Translations under genes and position numbers: made by a program | The notes under the pieces: generated by a model | Told to the model about the DNA's origin: nothing | Databases searched by the model: none | The model's input: the letters and a program-made list of their open reading frames with translations, nothing else | In this document: in pieces, positions 18,499-25,557 of the stretch | Position numbering within the stretch: the first letter of the stretch is position 1 | Layout of the letters: every line of letters starts with the position of its first letter | Assembly (NCBI GenBank): GCA_030427885.1 | Contig: JAUICM010000007.1 | Coordinates: 124,001 to 188,000, forward strand | DNA length: 64,000 bases | Direction: 5' to 3' | Origin: Rhodothermia bacterium | GTDB lineage: Bacteria > Bacteroidota > Rhodothermia > Balneolales > Balneolaceae

Positions 18499-18930
18499 AT
18501 GAAAAGGATACACTTTCACAGACTCGGTGACACTTTTGACCTCATAATTTTGATTCCATGTATTATTGGTATGGTTTTTTATTGGGTGGGATTCTTAACA
18601 GCCAAAGAAAGTGAATTATATAGTATCTCAATGGTATTCACTCATTCTCTACTGGTCGTTTTCTTTTTAAGACAATTGGTGATTCCAAATTCCATCATTT
18701 GGACGAAAACGACTATTGATTTCCGTTTAGGAAAATTATGGGCCAGGAGGGTAGCTATCAATGATGTGAAGGAATACAGTATAGATCGGGAAAAACTGTT
18801 GATAAAACTCCCTTTTCAAAAGTCATTGGAAATGGTTCTCTCCAGGTATGATGAACAGGACGTATTCAAACTAAGAGAGTTTCTATCTGAAAAGATCCCA
18901 AAACCAGCCGCAGGGTTTTCAGAAAACTAA
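18499..18930 (+). CDS. two-TM membrane protein, PH-like
   Basis: I do not recognise a named family. The 143-residue protein has two hydrophobic segments (about residues 13-33 and 43-60), then a soluble part with the strand pattern of bacterial PH-like membrane proteins: IIWTKTTIDFRLGKLWARRVAINDVKEYSI. It diverges from the GH16 pair. Its last bases overlap the stop of the convergent NTF2-like lipoprotein by 4 bases (18927-18930). Confidence 0.65.
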   Translation: MKRIHFHRLGDTFDLIILIPCIIGMVFYWVGFLTAKESELYSISMVFTHSLLVVFFLRQLVIPNSIIWTKTTIDFRLGKLWARRVAINDVKEYSIDREKLLIKLPFQKSLEMVLSRYDEQDVFKLREFLSEKIPKPAAGFSEN

Positions 18931-19370
18931 TCCCACACGTATTTCCAGCTTCCATCAGCCTGTCGTTTCCAGACGGTATGGAAAACACCACTGGCACGTT
19001 GAATTTCACCTGTTCGGTCAAAATATCGGTACCGGTATGTTCCATAGGTATAGGCAAGATCACCAGACTCAGAAACCTCAATAAAATCGGGAGTCCACAA
19101 AAGAGTGGAAGAAAGAAGTGACTGCTTAGCAAAATATTTCTTAATGCTTTCCTTTCCTATGATCAATGAATCGTTCCGGTTGAGGACAGCATTCTCATCT
19201 GCAAAATGGACGAATGCTTTGGCCATTCCAGAATCGGCTACCATCTTTTGAAATAGTAGTTCCGCCATCTCGATCTCTTTGATCGTATCACTTTTATCCG
19301 GAGAAGAACAGGCGATGAGGAATATCAGAGGTAAAAGAAATATGTGAGTTGGAAATTTGAGTTTTAGCAT
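18927..19370 (-). CDS. DUF4440/NTF2-like lipoprotein
   Basis: It has a lipoprotein signal (FLLPLIFLIACSSPDK), then a ~115-residue cone-shaped NTF2/SnoaL-type domain: ELLFQKMVADSGMAKAFVHFADENAV, LIIGKESIKKYFAKQ, LAYTYGTYRYRYFDRTGE and FHTVWKRQADGSWKYVWD. This matches the DUF4440 pattern. Such proteins bind small molecules or serve as enzymes, but no catalytic residue can be assigned. It is probably anchored in the periplasm. Confidence 0.8.
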   Translation of the reverse strand: MLKLKFPTHIFLLPLIFLIACSSPDKSDTIKEIEMAELLFQKMVADSGMAKAFVHFADENAVLNRNDSLIIGKESIKKYFAKQSLLSSTLLWTPDFIEVSESGDLAYTYGTYRYRYFDRTGEIQRASGVFHTVWKRQADGSWKYVWD

Positions 19371-19443
19371 GATCTCGAAATGAATTGTATGGAATAGGAT
19401 TAATTACCAAAGTTCTACATTTTAACAAAAAAAGTGTGTTAAA

Positions 19444-19902
19444 ATGCTTTCAAAAGAGGTGAAGGAATATATAGACAAAAGTATTCTGTGCTGGCTCGCT
19501 ACTTCTTCAGCAGATGGTCAGCCGAACGTGTCTCCCAAAGAGGTATTTACTTTTTATGGGGATGAACATATTCTGGTCGCAAATATAGCTTCTCCCGGAA
19601 CAGTTCGAAATATCAGGAAAAACCCGAAGGTCAGCATCAGTTTTGTGGATGTGTTTGTGCAAAAGGGATTTCAGTTGAAAGGCGAGGCTGAGATCATTAA
19701 AAAGACAGATGCTGAATTCGGGGAATTATCAGTTCCAATTCTTGAGATCACAAAAGGTAAGTATCCTTTTGGCTCAATAATTAAGATCAGGGTGAATAAA
19801 GTGAAAGAGATAATAGCTCCTGGCTATAAATTATTTCCCGATATTAGCGAAGAAGAACAAATACAAAGTGCTTATAAAACCTATGGAGTAAAACCGGAAT
19901 GA
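19444..19902 (+). CDS. pyridoxamine 5'-phosphate oxidase-family flavoprotein
   Basis: A 152-residue split-barrel flavin-binding protein: KEYIDKSILCWLATSSADGQPNVSPKEVFTF, followed by NIASPGTVRNIRKNPKVSISFVDVF. This matches the small PNPOx-like group rather than PdxH itself, so a role in vitamin B6 synthesis should not be assumed. It overlaps the dipeptidase gene by ATGA (19899-19902), so the two are translationally coupled. Confidence 0.85.
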   Translation: MLSKEVKEYIDKSILCWLATSSADGQPNVSPKEVFTFYGDEHILVANIASPGTVRNIRKNPKVSISFVDVFVQKGFQLKGEAEIIKKTDAEFGELSVPILEITKGKYPFGSIIKIRVNKVKEIIAPGYKLFPDISEEEQIQSAYKTYGVKPE

Positions 19903-21068
19903 AGAAGTTTCTAATAATACTGATCGGGTCATTAGCGGTCTTGTATTTACTGCTTACTCAAATTGCACCCGATATTGTGGAGAAGCAGCAGAATCCTATT
20001 GCTGAGTTAGCTCCATATCAGGTAAGTGATTCAGTACAAGTGTTTTACGACTCACTTACATTCATTGGAGACCTCCATTGCGATGCTCTGCTTTGGGACC
20101 GGGATCTGACCAAACACGAAGATTTTGGTCAGGTTGACTTTCCCCGAATGCAGCAGGCTAATATTGCAGTAGAAGCTTTCACGATAGTAACCAAATCTCC
20201 GGCCGGTCAGAATTTCGAAGAAAACTCAGCGGATGCTTTTGATAATATCACTCTTTTGAATTTCGCCCAGGGACGCCCGCTTTCTAACTGGTTCAGCTTG
20301 TTCAAAAGGGCCGAATATCAGTCCGGAAAACTCCAGGATCTTGCAGATGACTATGGGGACAAATTTTCAGTGATTCGTACCAAGAGTGATCTTGAGATGC
20401 TTATCAGTAAAAGAGCATCCGATCCTTCCTATACCGGTGGATTTCTGGGAGTAGAAGGAGCTCATGCCTTAGAGGGAGATTTCGGGAATGTAGACCGGTT
20501 ATTTGATCTGGGAGTTCGGATGATGGCCCCAACCCATTTCTTTGATAATGAACTCGGTGGCTCTGCTCATGGAATATCAGGAGAAGGATTAACCGAATTC
20601 GGGGAGCAGGTGATCGACCGGATGAATGAACTGGAAATGATCGTGGACCTGGCGCATATCTCTCCACAAATGATCGATGATGTACTTGCCAGAACGAACC
20701 GGCCTGTCATAGTTTCTCATACCGGTGTGGATGCCGTATTTGATTCCCCAAGAAACCTGTCAGATGAACATATTCAGGCCATCGCAGAAAATGGTGGGCT
20801 TATCGGAATCGCGTTCTTTCCGGGTGCAGTAGGAGAGGGTGGAACTCCGGCAATCGTACAGTCTATGAAACATGTCAGAGATCTGGTGGGGGTTGAATAT
20901 ATAGCACTTGGATCTGATTACGATGGCAGTGTTCTGGTTCCTTTTGATATCACAGGTTTAACACTGTTGGTAGAAGAGATGTTTAAACAGGGATTCACCC
21001 GGGATGAGATTCGTGCCATCATGGGTGAAAACATGAAACGGTTTTTACTGGAAAACTTACCTGAATAA
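19899..21068 (+). CDS. M19-family membrane dipeptidase
   Basis: A renal-dipeptidase-type zinc peptidase with an N-terminal membrane anchor or signal (FLIILIGSLAVLYLLLTQIA). Motifs: FIGDLHCDALLWDRDL (first metal ligands), GFLGVEGAHALEGD, MIVDLAHISPQMI, PVIVSHTGVDAV and YIALGSDYDGSV. M19 enzymes hydrolyse dipeptides, often with a D-residue, at the cell envelope. The length of 389 residues is normal. It is coupled to the flavoprotein upstream. Confidence 0.93.
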   Translation: MKKFLIILIGSLAVLYLLLTQIAPDIVEKQQNPIAELAPYQVSDSVQVFYDSLTFIGDLHCDALLWDRDLTKHEDFGQVDFPRMQQANIAVEAFTIVTKSPAGQNFEENSADAFDNITLLNFAQGRPLSNWFSLFKRAEYQSGKLQDLADDYGDKFSVIRTKSDLEMLISKRASDPSYTGGFLGVEGAHALEGDFGNVDRLFDLGVRMMAPTHFFDNELGGSAHGISGEGLTEFGEQVIDRMNELEMIVDLAHISPQMIDDVLARTNRPVIVSHTGVDAVFDSPRNLSDEHIQAIAENGGLIGIAFFPGAVGEGGTPAIVQSMKHVRDLVGVEYIALGSDYDGSVLVPFDITGLTLLVEEMFKQGFTRDEIRAIMGENMKRFLLENLPE

Positions 21069-21094
21069 GAATTTAGTTTGGGAATGAACCATGT

Positions 21095-21231
21095 CCCTCC
21101 CCGGGGAGGGAAAGATCAGCATACTTGTATGATGATCAGGGAGAGGACGGAATGGCGCTTTACTAAGTACCGATACTGTCCTCCCTCTGAGTCCAAACAG
21201 GTTTGGATTCTGTCTCCCTCAGGAGGGAGAC
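21095..21231. repeat. palindrome cluster (REP-like)
   Basis: Three palindromes lie in one gap: CCCTCCCC/GGGGAGGG with no loop (21095-21110), TCCAAAC/GTTTGGA with an AG loop (21192-21207), and GTCTCCCTC/GAGGGAGAC with an AG loop (21212-21231). The CCCTC/GAGGG theme recurs at both ends, so this looks like a compound REP-type element between the dipeptidase and reductase-like genes. Confidence 0.65.
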
Positions 21232-21269
21232 AAGGTTTGACCTAAACTTTTAACTAAGACCAAAAACTC

Positions 21270-21935
21270 ATGAAAGTTATAATAACCGGTTCAACCGGAA
21301 TGGTGGGAAAAGGTGTTCTGCTGGAATGTCTGGAAAGTGTAGAAGTCAGCGAAGTACTTGTTGCCAATCGTTCCAAACTGGATATGGAGCATCCCAAACT
21401 GAAAGAACTGATCATTCCGGACTTCTATGATCTGAGCAAACAGGAAGAATGGCTGGCCGGATACGATGCCTGTTATTTTTGTCTGGGAACAACAGCCGTA
21501 GGAAAAACAGAGGAACAATACACCCGTATTACCTACGACCTGACCCTTCACTTTGCCAAAACAGTTCTGAAAATGAATCCGAATATGGTATTCACCTATG
21601 TTTCTGGTGTGGGGACTTCAACCGAAATGAATGCCAGAATGATGTGGGCGAATGTAAAAGGGCGGACGGAGAACGATCTGCTACGGCTCAGCTTCAAAGA
21701 TGCCTATATGTTTCGTCCGGGTATGATTTTACCCATGAAGGGAATCCGGTCTAAAATGTGGTACCAGTATCTGTACGATATCATGAGGCCGTTTTACCCA
21801 CTTTTCAGGAAAAGCAGTTCAATAACTGATACCGTCAGAATTGGCCAGGCTATGCTGAATGTGACCCTCCACGGAAATGAGAAAAAGATCCTGGAGCCGG
21901 AGGATATTAATGAGGTTGCTAACCAGTCATCCTGA
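21270..21935 (+). CDS. NAD(P)-binding Rossmann protein, HTATIP2-like
   Basis: A short-chain/atypical SDR of ~221 residues: VIITGSTGMVGKGVLLECLE (nucleotide-binding glycine motif), CYFCLGTTAVGKTEEQYTRITYDLTL, FTYVSGVGTS and WANVKGRTENDLLRLSFKDAYMFRPGMI. It resembles the oxidoreductase HTATIP2/YbjT-like group; the substrate is unknown. Its last codons, TCA TCC TGA, are formed by the first bases of the intergenic repeat starting at 21926, so the repeat supplies the stop codon. Confidence 0.82.
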   Translation: MKVIITGSTGMVGKGVLLECLESVEVSEVLVANRSKLDMEHPKLKELIIPDFYDLSKQEEWLAGYDACYFCLGTTAVGKTEEQYTRITYDLTLHFAKTVLKMNPNMVFTYVSGVGTSTEMNARMMWANVKGRTENDLLRLSFKDAYMFRPGMILPMKGIRSKMWYQYLYDIMRPFYPLFRKSSSITDTVRIGQAMLNVTLHGNEKKILEPEDINEVANQSS

Positions 21936-22032
21936 GCGATAGCGAAGGACCTTATCGATGTTGAGCTTAAATATTTTGATAACTGGGAAGCAATTCAACG
22001 ATTAGTTCCTTCGGCAGTAGCCTCAGGATGAC
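21926..22032. repeat. dispersed inverted repeat, copy 3
   Basis: The termini GTCATCCTGAG and CTCAGGATGAC are perfect inverted 11-mers, with AGCGAAGGACCTT and AGTTCCTTCGGCAG inside. It has the same architecture as the elements at 2598 and 5199 and shares ~28 of 29 right-end bases with the latter. It overlaps the last three codons of the gene at 21270. Confidence 0.8.
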
Positions 22033-22163
22033 ATATCTTTCTCTGTCCCTCTGTCCTTTGCCCACTCAAAACTCCTCCACTCAAAACTCAAAACTAATTT
22101 GTAACCTTTCCAAAACCCATCAGTGTACATGAGTAACAACGCTAACACGGGCTGAACTCGATA

Positions 22164-22730
22164 TTGGATTCAACGACAGATAAAGCATTAATGATGAAAG
22201 TAAAGGACGGGGACCTCGATAAACTCGGGCTCCTGTACGAGCGGTATAACCGTTCACTATTCAGCTTTTTCTATCGGAAAACGAGACAGCCCCAGTTAAG
22301 CGAAGATCTTGTTCAGTCGGTGTTCGAGCGCATGCTCAAATATCGGACAACGTACTCCGGCACGGGGGCATTCACCACCTGGATGTTCAGCATCGCGCGC
22401 AATGCCCACATCGACCACTACCGAAAGGAGAAGCGGCGAAAGGAAGACGAAATTCTTGACGAAGAACGAATCGAAGGTGAGAACCCGTCCGGATACGCTG
22501 AGCTGGATGAAAGAAGCAGAAAGAGAATATTACTGGAACAGGCCCTTGATCAACTCGACGATGATAAAAAAGACGTGGTGATACTGAGCCGGTTCGAAGG
22601 GCTCCGTTACCAGGAAATTGCTGAGATCCAGGGTGTGAGTGAAAGCGCAGTGAAAGTGAGGATGTTCAGAGCAATGAAAGAATTAAAGGATATTGTAAGC
22701 ACACTTAGTGAGGAATACACCAATGAGTGA
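22164..22730 (+). CDS. ECF-type RNA polymerase sigma factor
   Basis: A 188-residue sigma-70 family protein of ECF type (sigma2 plus sigma4 only), starting at a TTG at 22164. Sigma2 is LGLLYERYNRSLFSFFYRKTR with AFTTWMFSIARNAHIDHYRK. Sigma4 is DVVILSRFEGLRYQEIAEIQGVSESAVKVRMFRAMKEL, a helix-turn-helix for the -35 element. Its end overlaps the anti-sigma start by 8 bases (22723-22730). It probably directs transcription of its own operon. Confidence 0.93.
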   Translation: MDSTTDKALMMKVKDGDLDKLGLLYERYNRSLFSFFYRKTRQPQLSEDLVQSVFERMLKYRTTYSGTGAFTTWMFSIARNAHIDHYRKEKRRKEDEILDEERIEGENPSGYAELDERSRKRILLEQALDQLDDDKKDVVILSRFEGLRYQEIAEIQGVSESAVKVRMFRAMKELKDIVSTLSEEYTNE

Positions 22731-23511
22731 TAAACACAAACAATTGATCGCCGATTACCTGCAGGGTAACCTCGACGAAAAGGGCAAAAAGGAAGTAGAA
22801 GAGCTCCTGGCTAAAGGAGAAGTTGATTTCATCGACTTCAGGGCCATGGAGCAACTACACGATGAACTGGATCTTATCCAGGTGCCGGAGCCATCTTCTG
22901 AGATGAGCAGGAAGTTTTACACAATGCTGGAAGAAGAGAAGGCCAGCGCTAAAGTATCCATTCGCGGCACGATTCGTGATAAGTTCATGGAGCTGATCAA
23001 TGAAATAAGCATGCCAAGACTGGCCTACGCTTTCATTTTGCTGATCATCGGTGGGTTTATCGGCGGGCAGATAAATAGCAACGATGACGAGATCAGCGAG
23101 CTTACTTCAGAGATGCAAAGCATGCGTGAGATGATGATGGTGAGTATGCTGGAAGGCCCTACTACCACGGATCGTTTGCGTGCTGTAAATATAAGTGCCC
23201 AACTTCCATCCGCAGATGAGAAAGCGATTCGTGCCTTACTCTTCACCCTGAATAATGATGAGAGTATCAACGTGCGGGTTCAAACCATTGAAGCACTTAC
23301 CCGTTGGGGCGATAATGAGCTGGTTCGGGAAGGACTGGTGAAGTCCATTATGAATCAGGATTCGGATATCGTGATCGTGACACTGGCCGACGCAGTGGTG
23401 GAACTCGGTGTTGAAAGCTCTGCCGGTGAATTCCAGCGTCTTATCGATGAAAAAGACCTGACATTGACTACTAAACAGAAAGTTGAAAGCAGCATCGCTG
23501 TATTACTATAA
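22723..23511 (+). CDS. anti-sigma factor with HEAT-like periplasmic domain
   Basis: The ATG at 22723 gives a typical anti-sigma N-terminus (KQLIADYLQGNLDEKGKKEVEELL); an upstream ATG at 22708 is less likely. One TM segment (~99-116) separates a cytoplasmic sigma-binding part from a periplasmic part with HEAT-like helices (ALLFTLNNDESINVRVQTIEALTRWGDN, then LADAVVELGVES). There is no cysteine, so it is not a zinc-type anti-sigma. Position and topology support inhibition of the ECF factor, released by an envelope signal; this is inference. Confidence 0.8.
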   Translation: MSDKHKQLIADYLQGNLDEKGKKEVEELLAKGEVDFIDFRAMEQLHDELDLIQVPEPSSEMSRKFYTMLEEEKASAKVSIRGTIRDKFMELINEISMPRLAYAFILLIIGGFIGGQINSNDDEISELTSEMQSMREMMMVSMLEGPTTTDRLRAVNISAQLPSADEKAIRALLFTLNNDESINVRVQTIEALTRWGDNELVREGLVKSIMNQDSDIVIVTLADAVVELGVESSAGEFQRLIDEKDLTLTTKQKVESSIAVLL

Positions 23512-23519
23512 GGGACATC

Positions 23520-24611
23520 ATGAAAAAAACAGTACATACTCTAATGATCATACTGGCTGCAGCAACGCTGGCCATCGCACAACAATTTAATATGGCAGTT
23601 CCCCTGCCGATCGATATCAACATTCCGGATATCGAAATGGATCTGGATATAGATCCGCAGCTAAATGTTGATATAGCTCATGAGATCGCTCAGAACATCA
23701 AAGTGGACATGACTTCAGTATTCGAAGGCAATTACTGGTGGGGATCCGGTGATCATCGCTCTGATTACATGCCCGGTCTTCATAATGGTGAAATTCCTGA
23801 AAATGCAGACAAAGAGGATATTCATATCGTAATAGGCCCGGACCGGTACAATGCCGATTCAGAATTCTCAATCAAAAATATAAATGGGGATGTGATGGTG
23901 ATCGGATATGAAGGGGATGAGATCGTGATTGAAGGAACTAAAGAGATCTGGGGCAGAAAGGGGAAGAAGGTCAGTGATGAGGACGCGGCCAAATTCAATA
24001 TTAAAGTGGAAGAACATGATGGTGATTTGTTCGCATACATGGAGGCACCAGGGGTGCATGCTGAATTTTATGAGGGTAAAATGGACTATCACTGGCATAA
24101 TGATGATGACCGCGAAGACATCAATTTCAGTTTCAACCTCAATATTAAAGTGCCAAAGAAGCTGGCACTGAATGCATCAACCGTGAATGGTGGGGAGCTC
24201 AGAATTGAAAATATGATGGGCGATGTGAATGCCCATAATGTGAACGGATCAGTGTATGTGAAAGATGTGATCGGGTTGACGAAAGCAAACACTGTGAATG
24301 GTGATATTGAAGTATGGTTCCTGGAAAGTCCAAAGCGGGATACCCGTTTTCATACGGTAAATGGAACCATCGAAATTTATTCCCCAAAAGATTTGAATGC
24401 CGTTGTAACCTTTGAAAGTATACACGGTGAACTATATACAGATTTTGAGCGCGTTAAAACTCTCCCGAACCGGCTGGACAAGCAAAAAAGTGGAGATGGA
24501 TTTCGCTACCGCATCAACAAGAACTCACCCATCCAGATCGGCGATGGCGGACCTGAGATGAGTTTCGAAATGGTAAATGGTAGTGCCTACATCCGCGAAA
24601 GAAAATCTTAA
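23520..24611 (+). CDS. DUF4097-family exported beta-strand repeat protein, copy 1
   Basis: A signal peptide (MKKTVHTLMIILAAATLAIAQ) is followed by an acidic segment and then the DUF4097/DUF4098-type beta-helix repeat pattern: FSIKNINGDVMVIGYEGDEIVIEGT, ASTVNGGELRIENMMGDVNAHNVNGSVYVKD and ANTVNGDIEVWF. VNG/GDI-type turns recur. It is 363 residues, likely periplasmic or surface, and 8 bases downstream of the anti-sigma gene. It is a probable output gene of this sigma operon. Molecular function is unknown. Confidence 0.8.
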   Translation: MKKTVHTLMIILAAATLAIAQQFNMAVPLPIDINIPDIEMDLDIDPQLNVDIAHEIAQNIKVDMTSVFEGNYWWGSGDHRSDYMPGLHNGEIPENADKEDIHIVIGPDRYNADSEFSIKNINGDVMVIGYEGDEIVIEGTKEIWGRKGKKVSDEDAAKFNIKVEEHDGDLFAYMEAPGVHAEFYEGKMDYHWHNDDDREDINFSFNLNIKVPKKLALNASTVNGGELRIENMMGDVNAHNVNGSVYVKDVIGLTKANTVNGDIEVWFLESPKRDTRFHTVNGTIEIYSPKDLNAVVTFESIHGELYTDFERVKTLPNRLDKQKSGDGFRYRINKNSPIQIGDGGPEMSFEMVNGSAYIRERKS

Positions 24612-24621
24612 TAAAAAAAAC

Positions 24622-25434
24622 ATGAAGATGAAGACGTTTAAAAATAAAATACTCTACATACTGGCATTGGTGATGATCGCATCCGGAACTGTTTATGGTC
24701 AGAACGACCTTACGGTTCCATTAACAAATCCCGGGAAACAGGGAACGCTTAAACTCAATGCTGTTTTTGCTGATGACATAATCATTAAAGCACATAACGG
24801 TAAAGATGTGATCGTAAAATTTGATGGCGATGAAGATTCGGATGATGAAGACTACCGCCGCAACGGACTCAGAAGGATCTCAACAAATGGAGTTGGCCTG
24901 GAGGTAACCGAAGACAATAACGTGGTAACCATTAAAACAGCTGCCAACTCTCATGATCTCGATCTCGAGGTATTGGTCCCTAAAAACTTCTCTATGAACG
25001 TACAGGTAACTCATGGTGATGTAACCATAGAGGGGGTTAACGGTGAGCACGAGATAAAAGCAACCAATGGTGATGTTGAAATGCGCCAGGTAGGTGGCTC
25101 TGTAATTGTGAACAGCGTAAATGGTGATATTGAGGTGAGTATGACCACTGTTACTCCAAACACTCCCATGTCATTCACCGGGCTCAATGGCGATATCGAT
25201 GTAGTTTTTCCAGCAAACACTAAGTTCACCGGAAAAATGAAAACGGATTATGGTGATGTATATACCAACTTTGATATCAAGATCGACAGAAGTGCGAATG
25301 CCAATGAGATCACTAAAGGAGACGGAAAGTATTCTGTAACCATCAATAAGTGGATCACCGGTACCGTAAATGGCGGCGGTCCAGAGTTCCTTTTCAAGAC
25401 TCTGCATGGCGATATAGAAATAAGTAAAAACTAG
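24622..25434 (+). CDS. DUF4097-family exported beta-strand repeat protein, copy 2
   Basis: The ATG at 24622 begins a clean signal peptide (KNKILYILALVMIASGTVYGQ); an ATG at 24577 lies inside the previous gene. The 270-residue protein has repeated strand turns of the form NGDV/NGDI: VTHGDVTIEGVNGEHEIKA, GDVEMRQVGGSVIVNSVNGD and FTGLNGDIDVVF. It is related to the preceding gene in repeat logic but shorter. With a 10-base gap it is the fourth gene of the sigma/anti-sigma operon. Confidence 0.8.
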   Translation: MKMKTFKNKILYILALVMIASGTVYGQNDLTVPLTNPGKQGTLKLNAVFADDIIIKAHNGKDVIVKFDGDEDSDDEDYRRNGLRRISTNGVGLEVTEDNNVVTIKTAANSHDLDLEVLVPKNFSMNVQVTHGDVTIEGVNGEHEIKATNGDVEMRQVGGSVIVNSVNGDIEVSMTTVTPNTPMSFTGLNGDIDVVFPANTKFTGKMKTDYGDVYTNFDIKIDRSANANEITKGDGKYSVTINKWITGTVNGGGPEFLFKTLHGDIEISKN

Positions 25435-25493
25435 TAAAACGGGGTAACGAACCCCATCGCCTTTCGTCAAACCTCCAGAAATAAAAATCGGAA

Positions 25494-25537
25494 AACCCGG
25501 CGCTTCTATTAGTCCTTTGTTTTGAACCGCCGGGCTT
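25494..25537 (+). other. stem-loop between DUF4097 and DUF5916 genes
   Basis: CCCGGCG/CGCCGGG pair across a ~25-base loop just upstream of the first DUF5916 start. A smaller GGGGT/ACCCC hairpin lies at 25441-25455. Neither is followed by a clear T-run, so termination or leader regulation are both possible. Confidence 0.35.
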
Positions 25538-25557
25538 TACCAAGCCTGACCTATATC

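Noticed and set aside
18061-22060. CRISPR array or insertion sequence among the repeats
   Set aside because: Repeats are inverted and irregularly spaced with no uniform spacers, and no transposase gene is present.
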